Of a stretch of 64,000 nucleotides of DNA, positions 1 through 8,711 are shown one piece after another. Each line of letters starts with the position of its first letter. The first letter of the stretch is position 1. Source of the stretch: JBNNGK01 sp050268245 (GTDB taxonomy: Bacteria > Pseudomonadota > Gammaproteobacteria > Enterobacterales > Enterobacteriaceae); contig NZ_JBNNGK010000013.1 of the NCBI RefSeq assembly GCF_050268245.1, positions 1 through 64,000 on the forward strand, in the 5' to 3' direction. Both the position numbers and the translations under genes were made by a program. The notes beneath the pieces were generated by a model. That model made no database searches and had not been told where the DNA came from. It worked only from the letters and a program-made list of their open reading frames with translations.

Positions 1-56
1 TTTAACAAATCAAAAGGGGTTTTTATAACTGGCTCAAAGCTGAAAGCTTTACTGAA

Positions 57-79
57 CCCCCAGCCTAGCTGGGGGTTTT
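57..79 (+). terminator. Rho-independent terminator
   Basis: An 8-bp perfect stem (CCCCCAGC/GCTGGGGG) with a 3-nt loop is followed by TTTT on the plus strand. It would stop rightward transcription entering from left of the window toward the convergent ihfB gene. Confidence 0.6.
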
Positions 80-87
80 CTGCGCAC

Positions 88-117
88 AAAAAAACGGCGC
101 CCTAAAGGCACCGTTTT
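88..117 (-). terminator. ihfB terminator
   Basis: Read on minus, a 9-bp stem (AACGGTGCC/GGCGCCGTT, one G-U pair) with a 5-nt loop is followed by seven T. It lies about 40 nt after the ihfB stop. The single mismatch is a wobble only in the minus-strand RNA, which fits minus-strand function. Confidence 0.75.
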
Positions 118-156
118 ATATTTCTCACAAGCAACAACTCTATGGGCAATCAACGA

Positions 157-441
157 TCAACCATAGATATTCGCACGGTCACGTAACTCTTTACCAGGTT
201 TAAAGTGAGGAACGTACTTGCCATCCAGTTCAACTTTATCGCCCGTTTTCGGGTTACGACCCACGCGCGGAGCACGGTAGTGAAGAGAAAAACTGCCGAA
301 TCCGCGGATCTCGATGCGCTCACCATCGGCTAATGTCGCAGCCATATGTTCTAGCATCTCTTTCACTGCATCCTCAACGGCCTTCGCCGGGATATGAGAT
401 TGCTGGCCAGCAAGTCTTTCAATAAGTTCAGACTTGGTCAT
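157..441 (-). CDS. ihfB: Integration host factor subunit beta
   Basis: This 94-aa protein is the beta subunit of IHF, the heterodimeric nucleoid protein that bends DNA sharply at specific sites. It starts MTKSELIERLA and carries the HU/IHF beta-arm region with the GRNPKTGD motif; the length matches the family. The frame stays open 21 codons upstream, but the ATG at 441 is preceded by GGAGGAAC at ideal spacing and gives the conserved N-terminus. It follows rpsA on the same strand, the usual enterobacterial order. Confidence 0.97.
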   Translation of the reverse strand: MTKSELIERLAGQQSHIPAKAVEDAVKEMLEHMAATLADGERIEIRGFGSFSLHYRAPRVGRNPKTGDKVELDGKYVPHFKPGKELRDRANIYG

Positions 442-503
442 AGTTCCTCCAAGCTTTGCAGCTAAACTACCGTATCGGGGCGGCCAAAGACCGCCCCCCG
501 TCA

Positions 504-2177
504 TTACTCGCCTTTAGCCGCTTTGAAGGCTTCAGCCATAGCGTTAGAGAAGTTGCTTTCTTCCTGCTTGTTGTTAACAGTAGCGATAGCATCTTTCTCG
601 TCAGCTTCGTCCTTAGCACGTACGGACAAGCTTACAACGCGGTTCTTACGGTCAACGCCGGTGAATTTAGCTTCAACGTCATCACCTACGTTCAGAACCA
701 GAGTTGCATCTTCAACACGGTCGCGAGAGGCTTCAGATGCACGCAGGTAACCTTCTACACCGCCTGCTAATTCAACTGTAGCACCTTTGGCGTCAACTGC
801 AGTGACTTTACCAGTAACAATAGTACCTTTCTTGTTCATAGACAGGTAGTTATTGAACGGATCTTCAGCCAGTTGCTTCACGCCCAGGGAGATACGCTCG
901 CGCTCTGCGTCAACTTGCAGAACAACCGCTGCGATTTCGTCGCCTTTTTTGTATTCACGAACTGCTTCTTCGCCTGCAACGTTCCAGGAGATGTCAGACA
1001 GGTGAACCAGGCCGTCGATGCCGCCGTCCAGGCCGATGAAGATACCGAAGTCAGTGATAGACTTGATTTTACCTTCAACGCGGTCGCCCTTGTTGTGGGT
1101 TTCTGCGAACAGCTGCCATGGGTTAGATTTGCACTGTTTCAGGCCCAGGGAGATACGACGACGTTCTTCATCGATGTCCAGAACCATAACTTCCACAACG
1201 TCGCCCACGTTAACAACTTTGGACGGATGGATGTTTTTGTTGGTCCAATCCATTTCAGAAACGTGTACCAGACCTTCAACGCCTTCTTCGATTTCTACGA
1301 AGCAGCCGTAATCAGTCAGGTTGGTTACACGACCAGTCAGCTTGGTGCTTTCTGGGTAACGTTTCGCGATAGCAACCCATGGATCTTCGCCCAGTTGCTT
1401 CAGGCCCAGGGAAACACGTGTACGCTCGCGGTCGAACTTCAGCACTTTAACAGTGATTTCATCGCCAACGTTGACGATTTCGCTTGGATGCTTAACGCGT
1501 TTCCAAGCCATGTCAGTGATGTGCAGCAGGCCGTCAACGCCGCCCAGATCAACGAATGCACCGTAGTCAGTCAGGTTCTTAACGATACCTTTAACTTCCA
1601 TGCCTTCCTGCAGGTTTTCCAGCAGTTGATCGCGCTCTGCGCTGTTCTCGGATTCGATTACCGCACGGCGAGAAACAACAACGTTGTTGCGTTTCTGATC
1701 CAGTTTGATGACTTTGAACTCGAGCTCTTTGCCTTCGAGGTGCAGAGTATCGCGTACCGGACGCACGTCAACCAGAGAACCTGGCAGGAACGCGCGGATG
1801 CCGTTCAGCTCAACAGTGAAGCCACCTTTAACTTTGCCGTTGATAACACCGGTAACAGTTTCAGCGTCTTCGTAAGCTTTTTCCAACGTGATCCAAGCTT
1901 CGTGACGTTTAGCTTTCTCACGGGACAGCAGGGTTTCACCGAAGCCGTCTTCTACTGCATCCAGAGCAACGTCAACTTCGTCACCAACCTGGATTTCCAT
2001 TTCGCCTTGGGCATTCTTGAATTGCTCAGCCGGAATGGCAGATTCAGACTTCAGACCAGCGTCAACCAGTACGATGTCTTTATCGATAGCAACCACAAGG
2101 CCACGAACGATGGAACCCGGACGGGTTTCGATTGTTTTCAGGGATTCTTCAAAGAGTTGAGCGAAAGATTCAGTCAT
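504..2177 (-). CDS. rpsA: 30S ribosomal protein S1
   Basis: The 557-aa protein has exactly the E. coli S1 length. It begins MTESFAQLFEESLK and contains six S1/OB-fold repeats, visible as recurring 'G.V..(L)TDYGAFV..GVDGLLH' units. The first two repeats bind the ribosome and the later ones bind mRNA leaders during initiation. It lies between cmk and ihfB as in E. coli, where rpsA is autoregulated through its leader; autoregulation here is inferred. Long open frames on the opposite strand across this gene are codon-bias artefacts. Confidence 0.98.
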   Translation of the reverse strand: MTESFAQLFEESLKTIETRPGSIVRGLVVAIDKDIVLVDAGLKSESAIPAEQFKNAQGEMEIQVGDEVDVALDAVEDGFGETLLSREKAKRHEAWITLEKAYEDAETVTGVINGKVKGGFTVELNGIRAFLPGSLVDVRPVRDTLHLEGKELEFKVIKLDQKRNNVVVSRRAVIESENSAERDQLLENLQEGMEVKGIVKNLTDYGAFVDLGGVDGLLHITDMAWKRVKHPSEIVNVGDEITVKVLKFDRERTRVSLGLKQLGEDPWVAIAKRYPESTKLTGRVTNLTDYGCFVEIEEGVEGLVHVSEMDWTNKNIHPSKVVNVGDVVEVMVLDIDEERRRISLGLKQCKSNPWQLFAETHNKGDRVEGKIKSITDFGIFIGLDGGIDGLVHLSDISWNVAGEEAVREYKKGDEIAAVVLQVDAERERISLGVKQLAEDPFNNYLSMNKKGTIVTGKVTAVDAKGATVELAGGVEGYLRASEASRDRVEDATLVLNVGDDVEAKFTGVDRKNRVVSLSVRAKDEADEKDAIATVNNKQEESNFSNAMAEAFKAAKGE

Positions 2178-2371
2178 GTTGTTAATCTTCAGGGTTCTTT
2201 AGTTTAACGTCCATTTAGCATCCCGCCGAATGGGGTTGTTTAACATACCCGGCCATTGGCTCCATGCCGACCAGGTTTAGGTTACAGGGGTAAAATTTTA
2301 CCCGATATATCATGATACTACTATGTCAATTCGATGACAAATTTGGCAAAAAACTAAAAACGCCGCCGCGC
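2178..2371 (-). promoter_or_regulatory. rpsA leader and promoter region
   Basis: This 194-nt gap between cmk and rpsA is where E. coli has rpsA promoters and a structured translational leader. A perfect 16-bp palindrome, GGGTAAAATTTTACCC, lies at 2288-2303, next to AT-rich sequence with TATATC/TATCAT-like -10 candidates. No gene is seen. Confidence 0.45.
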
Positions 2372-3061
2372 TTATTGCTGCGGCAACGCCAATACCTTAT
2401 GCGCATATGCCAGCGCACGCTGGATGACTTCGTCAATTGACATGCTGGTTGAATCCAGCACGAGGGCATCGGAAGCCGGCACCAGAGGCGCAATCGGCCG
2501 ATTACGATCACGGTCATCCCGTTCCTGTATCTCGGCTAAAAGACGTTCAAAGTTAACATTAAAGCCCTTTTCCTGCAACTGAAGCATACGGCGGTGCGCA
2601 CGCTCTTGCGAGCTAGCGTCGAGGAAAATTTTAACCGGTGCGTCTGGGAACACCACGGTGCCCATGTCGCGGCCATCGGCAATCAAACCCGGTGCCTCAC
2701 GAAATGCGCGCTGACGGCGCAGCAGCGCCTCACGCACTCGCGGAAAAGCAGCGGCCTGAGAGGCGGTATTGCCTACGGTTTCAGTGCGGATCTCATTGCT
2801 GACATCCTCACCTTCCAAAATTACTTGCAGCTTGCCGTTTTCAGCAACAAAACGGACGTCGAGATGTGCGGCCAGCGGAACCAGCGCCTCCTCTGACGTG
2901 ATATCAACCTGATGATGCAGCGCTGCCAGGGCGAGCACGCGATAAATCGCGCCAGAATCTAGCAAACGCCAGCCAAGGGATTCGGCCAACGCTTGGCACA
3001 ACGTGCCCTTGCCTGCGCCACTTGGGCCATCAACGGTTATCACCGGGGCTGTAGCCGTCAT
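2372..3061 (-). CDS. cmk: Cytidylate kinase
   Basis: This 229-aa P-loop kinase phosphorylates CMP and dCMP using ATP. The Walker A motif GPSGAGKGT is near residues 11-19, and the NMP-binding and lid regions (GRDMGTVVFPDA; RAHRRMLQLQEKG) follow. The start at 3061 is preceded by AAGGAGAGAG and matches the family N-terminus (MTATAPVITVDG); an upstream in-frame extension lacks such a site. The length is close to E. coli Cmk (227 aa). It is the first gene of the cmk-rpsA-ihfB block. Confidence 0.97.
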   Translation of the reverse strand: MTATAPVITVDGPSGAGKGTLCQALAESLGWRLLDSGAIYRVLALAALHHQVDITSEEALVPLAAHLDVRFVAENGKLQVILEGEDVSNEIRTETVGNTASQAAAFPRVREALLRRQRAFREAPGLIADGRDMGTVVFPDAPVKIFLDASSQERAHRRMLQLQEKGFNVNFERLLAEIQERDDRDRNRPIAPLVPASDALVLDSTSMSIDEVIQRALAYAHKVLALPQQ

Positions 3062-3481
3062 TTCTCTCTCCTTCAGGTAAAAAACCTCACAGGGCCTCAA
3101 CTGCCACCGGCACAATGCGACAACGGCAAAATACGCGAGTCCCTGCCGTCCACCCCAATCAGGGGCGGATTCGGGGGCGTATTATACGCTGCTGTAGGGC
3201 GAACTGTTACCCTGCATGTCACCAGTTGGCGAAAATAAGGCCATGATGCGACGAAATTATAGAAGAAACAGCGAGTTTGGCAGATAAAAATGAAAAGGCC
3301 CGTTTAAGGGCCGCAAACTGCTGACAAAGCCCGTTATTAGGGAAAGCGTGGCAGTGGGGTCGTAGTGGCGTAAGCCACCGGAGCGCCCCTCGCTACGCTA
3401 GACCCGGGTATCTCAGGCCATCAGGCGACTTCGTCATCAAGCTCTGGCCCATTTAAGGGCCGTTAAAAAGGTGCGCGTTGG
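3062..3481. other. cmk-aroA intergenic region with repeats
   Basis: About 420 bp without a credible gene. It holds two copies of a GGCCC-(A/G)TTTAA-GGGCC hairpin (3297-3312 and 3447-3462) and a GTGGC/GCCAC hairpin near 3365-3378. The copy nearest cmk works as the aroA terminator. E. coli has ycaL in this interval; no remnant is recognised here. Confidence 0.5.
3284..3312 (-). terminator. aroA terminator
   Basis: On minus, GGCCC-TTAAAC-GGGCC is followed by TTTTCATTTTTAT. It is the only T-tailed hairpin in the gap downstream of aroA. Confidence 0.6.
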
Positions 3482-4768
3482 TTACGCGGGCTGACTAATA
3501 CGCGTGAACTGTTCGAAATAGTCTGGGAAAGTTTTCGCCGTACATTTGGGATCAAGAATAGTCACCGGCGTATCAGACAGCGCCACCAAAGAGAAGCACA
3601 TTGCCATACGGTGATCGTTATACGTCCCGATTTCAGCCACCTGCAATGTAGCCGGTGGCACCACATGGATGTAATCTTCGCCTTCCTCAACCGTCGCCCC
3701 TACTTTGCGTAACTCGGTGGCCATCGCCGCCAGCCGATCGGTCTCTTTTACTCGCCAGTTATAAATATTACGCAGCGTGGTTGGGCCGTTGGCGAACAAG
3801 GCCGTGGTCGCAATCGTCATTGCGGCATCAGGAATATGGTTCATGTCCATATCAATACCGTTCAGCTCACCACGGCGACATTCAATAAAATCGTCACCCC
3901 ACGTGATATGCGCGCCCATCTTCGCCAAAACATCGGCGAACTTGGTATCACCCTGCACGCTGTTATGGCCAATTCCGGTCACGCGAACCGTGCCCCCCTT
4001 GATAGCGGCAGCGGCCAGGAAATAAGACGCGGAAGAGGCATCCCCTTCTACCAGATAGTCTCCTGGAGACTGATAGGTCTGCTGGCCACGGATATGGAAG
4101 ACGCGATAATTCTCATGGCTAACCTCAACGCCAAAGGTACGCATCAGATGCAGCGTAATATCAATGTACGGTTTGGAAACCAACTCACCTTTGATGTGAA
4201 TATGCGTGTCTTGCTGCGCCAGCGGCGCGGTCATCAGCAACGCGGTGAGGAACTGACTGGAAACGCTGCCGTCAACGCTGACATCACCGCCACGGAACCC
4301 GCCTCGCAGGCGCAACGGCGGATAATCGGTTTGTTCAAGATACTCTATTTGCGCGCCGCCCTGGCGTAATGCATCGACCAAATGACCGATGGGGCGCTCT
4401 TTCATGCGCGGTTCTCCCGTGAGAACAACGTCGCCATTACCCAGGCATAACGCCGCCGCCAAGGGGCGCATAGCCGTACCGGCATTGCCAAGGAAAAGCT
4501 CCAGAGGCTGTTCTGCCACCAGCGGTCCGGCAACGCCTTCTACCGTACAAACGGTACGATCGGCGGAAAGCTGATAGTTCACACCCAAAGCCTTCAGCGC
4601 ATTCAGCATGTGCCGAACATCATCACTGTCCAAGAGGTTAGTCAGACGAGTCGTCCCCGCAGCCAGCGCCGCCAGCAGCAGAGCTCGATTGGAAACGCTC
4701 TTGGAACCAGGCAAGTTGACGGTGCCATTAACTAGGGCCACCGGTTGTAACGTCAGGGAATCCACCAT
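3482..4768 (-). CDS. aroA: 3-phosphoshikimate 1-carboxyvinyltransferase (EPSP synthase)
   Basis: The 428-aa enzyme joins shikimate-3-phosphate and PEP to form EPSP in the shikimate pathway. Family signatures include LPGSKSVSNRALLLAAL near residue 22, LFLGNAGTAMRPL near 90, and the C-terminal KETDRLAAMATELRK and YNDHRMAM motifs. Its class I sequence is typical of enterobacteria. ATG at 4768 is preferred over a TTG 18 nt upstream because it gives the conserved N-terminus; GGAGAG lies about 12 nt upstream, slightly far. It is downstream of serC, with which it forms an operon in enterobacteria. Confidence 0.97.
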   Translation of the reverse strand: MVDSLTLQPVALVNGTVNLPGSKSVSNRALLLAALAAGTTRLTNLLDSDDVRHMLNALKALGVNYQLSADRTVCTVEGVAGPLVAEQPLELFLGNAGTAMRPLAAALCLGNGDVVLTGEPRMKERPIGHLVDALRQGGAQIEYLEQTDYPPLRLRGGFRGGDVSVDGSVSSQFLTALLMTAPLAQQDTHIHIKGELVSKPYIDITLHLMRTFGVEVSHENYRVFHIRGQQTYQSPGDYLVEGDASSASYFLAAAAIKGGTVRVTGIGHNSVQGDTKFADVLAKMGAHITWGDDFIECRRGELNGIDMDMNHIPDAAMTIATTALFANGPTTLRNIYNWRVKETDRLAAMATELRKVGATVEEGEDYIHVVPPATLQVAEIGTYNDHRMAMCFSLVALSDTPVTILDPKCTAKTFPDYFEQFTRISQPA

Positions 4769-4801
4769 GTGAACAAAACTCTCCAAATCTGATAAACGAA
4801 A

Positions 4802-4827
4802 CGGCTCCGGGAATCATGCCGGAGCCG
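4802..4827 (-). other. serC-aroA intergenic hairpin
   Basis: A perfect 9-bp stem CGGCTCCGG/CCGGAGCCG with an 8-nt loop lies just upstream of the aroA ribosome-binding site. On minus it is followed by TTTCGTTT, so it could be a partial terminator or a processing site controlling aroA expression from serC. Confidence 0.5.
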
Positions 4828-4847
4828 CTTTCATGCAACAATAGCTA

Positions 4848-4890
4848 CACCCTAAATAATTCGAGTTGCATCCTGCATCGCACCCAATGA
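4848..4890. repeat. Fragment of a dispersed enterobacterial intergenic repeat
   Basis: The segment containing CCCTAAATAATTCGAGTTGC resembles, from memory, the start of a repeat scattered through Serratia, Yersinia, Pectobacterium and Photorhabdus intergenic regions. Only one end is recognisable here. It is the main sequence hint at a Yersiniaceae host. Confidence 0.4.
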
Positions 4891-4980
4891 GCTGACTTGA
4901 GCCGAACATTCGGTTAGGTAAATGTGATTAACGACGATGCCGTAAAATATGTCATCGCCCATCAATACGGGCAGCGTCAA

Positions 4981-6066
4981 TCAACCATGACGACGTTCGA
5001 AATCAAGCATAAAGTCAGTGAGTGTCTTAACACCCACCAACGGCATGGCATTGTAAATAGAGGCGCGCATACCCCCCACAACACGATGGCCTTTTAGTGC
5101 CTGTAGGCCGAGCGCTTCGGCTTCGCTCAAGAAAACGCTGTCCAGCGCGGGGTCGGCCAGTTGGAACGGTACGTTCATCCAAGAGCGGTTAGATTTTGCT
5201 ACCTGGCTGCGGTAGAAATCAGAATGATCGATAGTGGCATACAACAGTTCAGCTTTCGCCTGATTGCGCTTTGCCATCTCAACCAATCCCCCCTGTTCTT
5301 TCAACCATTTGAACACCAAGCCAGAAAGATACCAGGCAAAAGTCGGTGGCGTGTTGAACATGGAGCCGTTTTCCGCCAAAACCGTATAATCAAGAATCGA
5401 AGGGACTTCCCGGCGCGCTTTACCTAATAAATCATCACGCACAATCACCAGCGTGAGGCCAGCAGGCCCGATATTTTTTTGTGCACCGGCATAAATGACG
5501 CCGAAACGACTCACATCCAACGGCCGGGAGAGAATGGTCGAGGAATAATCACCGATGACCACTTTGTCGCCGAAATCCGGCATTTCATCGATGGCAACGC
5601 CGTCGATGGTTTCATTGGGGCAATAGTGAACATATGCCGCGTCATCGCTCAGTTGCCACTCTTTCATTGGCTGAATAGCGCGCAGCCCGTCAACGGTGGT
5701 TTTTACGTCGATAACATTTGGCGAGCAGTATTTTTTGGCTTCGTTAATGGCACTGTGCGCCCAATATCCCCCATCGATATAATCAGCAGTAGGATTATCG
5801 CCCAACAGATTCAGTGGCAGCGCCGCGAATTGCGCACGCGCACCACCGTGACAAAACAGGATCTTATAGTTGGAGGGAACTTTCAGCAGATCACGCAGAT
5901 CCTGTTCGGATTGCTCAGCCACTGCGAGGAATTCTTTGCTGCGGTGGCTAATTTCCATTACCGACGTGCCAAGCCCGTGCCAATTGCACAGTTCCTGTTC
6001 CGCGCGACGCAAAACTTCAACCGGCAGCATAGCCGGGCCAGAACTAAAATTATAAACCTGAGTCAT
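4981..6066 (-). CDS. serC: Phosphoserine aminotransferase
   Basis: The 361-aa PLP enzyme transfers an amino group from glutamate to 3-phosphohydroxypyruvate (serine synthesis) and acts on the analogous 4-carbon intermediate of PLP synthesis. MTQVYNFSSGPAMLPVEVL is the canonical N-terminus, and the PLP lysine lies in the GAQKNIGPAGL motif near residue 198. ATG follows GAGGGGAA. The C-terminus GGMRASIYNAMP is conserved. It forms the serC-aroA unit. A CRP-like site upstream suggests catabolite control as in E. coli. Confidence 0.97.
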   Translation of the reverse strand: MTQVYNFSSGPAMLPVEVLRRAEQELCNWHGLGTSVMEISHRSKEFLAVAEQSEQDLRDLLKVPSNYKILFCHGGARAQFAALPLNLLGDNPTADYIDGGYWAHSAINEAKKYCSPNVIDVKTTVDGLRAIQPMKEWQLSDDAAYVHYCPNETIDGVAIDEMPDFGDKVVIGDYSSTILSRPLDVSRFGVIYAGAQKNIGPAGLTLVIVRDDLLGKARREVPSILDYTVLAENGSMFNTPPTFAWYLSGLVFKWLKEQGGLVEMAKRNQAKAELLYATIDHSDFYRSQVAKSNRSWMNVPFQLADPALDSVFLSEAEALGLQALKGHRVVGGMRASIYNAMPLVGVKTLTDFMLDFERRHG

Positions 6067-6131
6067 TTCCCCTCACCACTTTCACTATTTTGCCAATCAG
6101 TTGGCTAACCGAAATACACCCCGAGCCGAAT

Positions 6132-6151
6132 AATGTGATATCCAGCACATC
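6132..6151. promoter_or_regulatory. CRP-like site upstream of serC
   Basis: TGTGA-N6-GCACA (6134-6149) differs by one base from the CRP consensus half-site and lies about 70 nt upstream of serC. CRP regulation of serC is known in E. coli; the assignment here is by pattern only. Confidence 0.4.
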
Positions 6152-6303
6152 GGTTTTATCACTCGCGCCATCCAGCTGCAACGCTTATTCGCCCGGTGTA
6201 GAGAAACGGCAGGCGTCAATGATAAAGGGTTCCGTAGCGTGATCGACTTTTTGCGTACTAAAACGCCGGCTCGTTCTCTAATTCAGCAGGTTACCACAGT
6301 TTT

Positions 6304-6486
6304 TTATGCTGAACCTGACGCACTCAACGTCAGGAAAATCCGATAGTCGTCACGCACTACAAACAACGATGCTGCATTAGGCATAGCGGTGAAATGAGGG
6401 AACGGCAACCTCCCAGAAAGTGAAGCCACATAAGGGTTTTGCTTAACTGGCACAAACTGAACATCTTTGGTGAGCACTAGCCACAT
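6304..6486 (-). CDS. Doubtful small open frame
   Basis: A 60-codon frame between ansB and serC encodes a mildly hydrophobic peptide (MWLVLTKDVQFVPVK...). No ribosome-binding site is visible before its ATG, and it lies beyond the ansB terminator. It could be a gene remnant or chance. No family is recognised. Confidence 0.2.
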   Translation of the reverse strand: MWLVLTKDVQFVPVKQNPYVASLSGRLPFPHFTAMPNAASLFVVRDDYRIFLTLSASGSA

Positions 6487-6518
6487 GAAAAAGTTGAGGG
6501 GCGCGCATGCCGCGCCCC
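6487..6518 (-). terminator. ansB terminator
   Basis: On minus, an 8-bp GC-only stem (GGGGCGCG/CGCGCCCC) with a 5-nt loop is followed, after five bases, by TTTTT. It lies about 70 nt beyond the ansB stop. Confidence 0.65.
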
Positions 6519-6584
6519 AGAAAGCAACTTACGGAAATTTATTAACAACATGTAGAGGGCAAAAACGCCCAATCGCAACAACAC

Positions 6585-7631
6585 TCAATACTGGCTAAAC
6601 ATGTGTTGAATTTGCTTGGTATCTTGGGTTTGCGTCAACGCCAATTGCAATAAGATACGCGCTTTCTGCGGGTTTAGCGTGCCGGCCGCCACAAATCCAT
6701 ATTTTGCATCATCGATTTCCGCATCGATGGTGGTGGCACCGGTTGGCACGCGAGAAGAGCGTACGACAGCCACCCCGCGCTGTGCGGCAGTGGCCAGCGT
6801 ATCAAATACGGTTTTATACAGATTGCCATTCCCCACTCCCGCACTGACAATCCCTTGATAGCCTTCGGCAATCAACGCTTTGGCCGGTGCATCGGAAGCA
6901 TTGGCGTAGTTATAAATAATCCCCACTCTCGGTAACGCATTCAGTTTACTGACATCAAACGGCGTCGCGCTGGTGTGCTTACGCTGCGGTGAGCGCTGGT
7001 AGTCAACTTTGCCATTATGGATATAACCCAGCGCGCCGAAATTCGGTGACTGGAAGGTTTGCACCGCGGTCGTGCTGGTTTTAGTCACATCGCGGGCATC
7101 CAATACGGTGTCGTTCATTGCCACCAAGACGCCGCGGTTAGCAGATTGCGGATCGGCCGCCGTCACTACCGCGTTATATAAATTGAATGGCCCATCGGCA
7201 CTCATCGCCGTTGCCGGGCGCATGGCCCCTACCATCACCACGGGCTTATCACATTTGACCGTCAAACTCAGGAAGTAAGCGGTTTCCTCCAACGTATCCG
7301 TTCCGTGCGTAATTACGAAACCGTCGGTTTTGGCACAATCACCGTTGATTTTCTTCGCCAACGTCAGCCAAACCTCATCATTCATGTCCTGCGAACCGAT
7401 ACTGACCACCTGTTCGCCTTGCACGCTGGCAACGTCTTTTAACTGTGGAACCGCACTCACCAAGGCGTCAATACCGACCTTACCGGCGGTATAAGTAGAC
7501 TGCGTCGCTGAGTCACCGCCACCGGCAATCGTACCACCGGTCGCCAAAACCGTGATGGTCGGCAACGCCCAAGCGCCACTACTCACCCCCGCCAATAATG
7601 CGGCCAATACACTGATTTTCATTGATTTCAT
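6585..7631 (-). CDS. ansB: L-asparaginase II, periplasmic
   Basis: The 348-aa precursor equals E. coli AnsB in length. A signal peptide (residues 1-22, ending GAWA) precedes LPTITVLATGGTIAGG, which carries the nucleophilic Thr. The second catalytic set is in HGTDTLEE near residue 111. The enzyme hydrolyses asparagine to aspartate and ammonia in the periplasm, giving fumarate precursors during anaerobic growth. ATG follows GGAGAAAGAT. E. coli ansB needs CRP and FNR; I find no clean FNR box upstream. The prophage begins about 230 bp upstream of its start. Confidence 0.96.
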   Translation of the reverse strand: MKSMKISVLAALLAGVSSGAWALPTITVLATGGTIAGGGDSATQSTYTAGKVGIDALVSAVPQLKDVASVQGEQVVSIGSQDMNDEVWLTLAKKINGDCAKTDGFVITHGTDTLEETAYFLSLTVKCDKPVVMVGAMRPATAMSADGPFNLYNAVVTAADPQSANRGVLVAMNDTVLDARDVTKTSTTAVQTFQSPNFGALGYIHNGKVDYQRSPQRKHTSATPFDVSKLNALPRVGIIYNYANASDAPAKALIAEGYQGIVSAGVGNGNLYKTVFDTLATAAQRGVAVVRSSRVPTGATTIDAEIDDAKYGFVAAGTLNPQKARILLQLALTQTQDTKQIQHMFSQY

Positions 7632-7767
7632 TATCTTTCTCCGTGATGGTTAACCCGCTGAATTATCGTCTTTATCATCATAAAAACTGTGATTGCTCCA
7701 GCGCTTTAGGAATACATGGAGCTTGAACCCAAAAACCCGTATCATTGCGCGTTTTTAGTACGCTCAA

Positions 7768-7790
7768 AAAGTGAAGACAATGACGCAAAC
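7768..7790 (+). repeat. Extra copy of the ycaO ribosome-binding/start region
   Basis: These 23 bases match positions 49956-49978, the ribosome-binding site and first four codons of ycaO, with one difference. This copy lies outside the prophage, next to ansB, and continues into a short non-ycaO frame. It is probably a duplication. Confidence 0.6.
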
Positions 7791-7859
7791 AAAATACACC
7801 AACATCAACATATTGATTTTAATTAATTAATTTACAAAAAATCTGAATAAATTCAATTT

Positions 7860-7881
7860 TCGGCCCCACCACGTACCCCAC
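7860..7881 (+). repeat. attL core (prophage left end)
   Basis: A 22-bp sequence beginning TCGGCCCC and ending ACCCCAC is repeated exactly at 49816-49837 in the same orientation. Everything between is phage-like and everything outside is host, so the two copies mark the attachment core. Confidence 0.85.
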
Positions 7882-8017
7882 GGTAAATTGTGAGCTCCAT
7901 GTTTTTGATTTTCATTGATAGCCAACTGGGTAGATGTTCTGAGCGATATTTAACCATCAATTTAACACTTCGATTATGGATTAATATTCCCAAAAAAATT
8001 CTCTATATATAACCAGA

Positions 8018-8137
8018 AGGTGGTTGGTTCGGTAGGTTCAGTCGGTTCACGAAGATAACAACATGAAATTTAAGGAATATATTTTCCATTTTGAACCGAC
8101 CTAAGGGTGGGTTCATGATGCGTTAAAGTCGGTTCAT
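8018..8137 (+). promoter_or_regulatory. Integrase arm-type repeats, left end
   Basis: A GGTTCA/GTCGGTTCA motif recurs about six times in both orientations (8022-8049, 8092-8101, 8110-8116, 8128-8137). The same motif clusters beside attR (49611-49715). Such end-clustered repeats are typical of tyrosine-integrase arm sites. Confidence 0.6.
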
Positions 8138-8354
8138 CGGCGTTCTTAAGATAGGCAAACTCAGAACATGACAAAGGCAACTCATTGATTATAATCATGA
8201 GTATCGGGTGTTCTTTGTTTTCACGGAGGGATAATGCGGATTTTAGTTGAGTGTCGAATGGGGAGGTATTGCGGAGGCTGGGAAAGTGCTGAAGATTGGT
8301 TCCAGTCAGAATGAACCCGATCAGCAGCACCATCATTGAATGGGGCGGATTCAC
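8070..8354 (-). CDS. Doubtful ORF next to attL
   Basis: The frame has 94 codons starting at GTG, or 87 from the internal tandem ATG, with a hydrophobic N-terminus (MMVLLIGFILTGTNL). No convincing ribosome-binding site precedes it and it runs through the integrase arm repeats. No family is recognised. It may be a remnant. Confidence 0.2.
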   Translation of the reverse strand: MNPPHSMMVLLIGFILTGTNLQHFPSLRNTSPFDTQLKSALSLRENKEHPILMIIINELPLSCSEFAYLKNADEPTLTHHEPTLRSVQNGKYIP

Positions 8355-8412
8355 TACCCTGCGTTAGCCGAGTCAATGCCGAATCCGCCATCCTTTACTG
8401 TTCGCCCGGCTG

Positions 8413-8541
8413 GTGATTGGTATTAGCTTTACGCTTATTGTGACGGGGATTGGGGGGCTGGCTTACGGTCATGCCGACTCCATCCGCCGTCATCATTACG
8501 GCTGTACGCTATCATTAACGCGAGAACTCCCGCTAATCTAG
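8413..8541 (+). CDS. Possible small membrane peptide or remnant
   Basis: A 42-codon GTG frame encodes one predicted transmembrane segment (IGISFTLIVTGIGGLAYG) followed by a basic tail (DSIRRHHYG). The frame is open a little further upstream without a start. No ribosome-binding site is clear. It looks like the end of a degraded phage gene. Nothing else is seen in 8355-8711 apart from the promoter region of the next gene. Confidence 0.2.
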   Translation: MIGISFTLIVTGIGGLAYGHADSIRRHHYGCTLSLTRELPLI

Positions 8542-8711
8542 ATAGCTGCAACCACTGAATGAAACTCCAGCATTTGAGAAGTTGAGGATCCGCCTTATCA
8601 TATAATTATCAGAGCAACTCAACGCCCGGAAGGGATGGCTGGGTAGAGACTAAGATGAGGCTGGTTTAGACTTGGCTGAAGGATTGCTTTTAAAATTATG
8701 GAGATTACTCA

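Noticed and set aside
873..2207. Long plus-strand open frame opposite rpsA (444 codons)
   Set aside because: The sequence is a mirror of S1 codon bias, has no ribosome-binding site and no recognisable domain.
7804..7817. ATCAA-N4-TTGAT palindrome upstream of ansB as an FNR box
   Set aside because: The half-sites are in reverse order relative to the FNR consensus TTGAT-N4-ATCAA and it lies too far from ansB.
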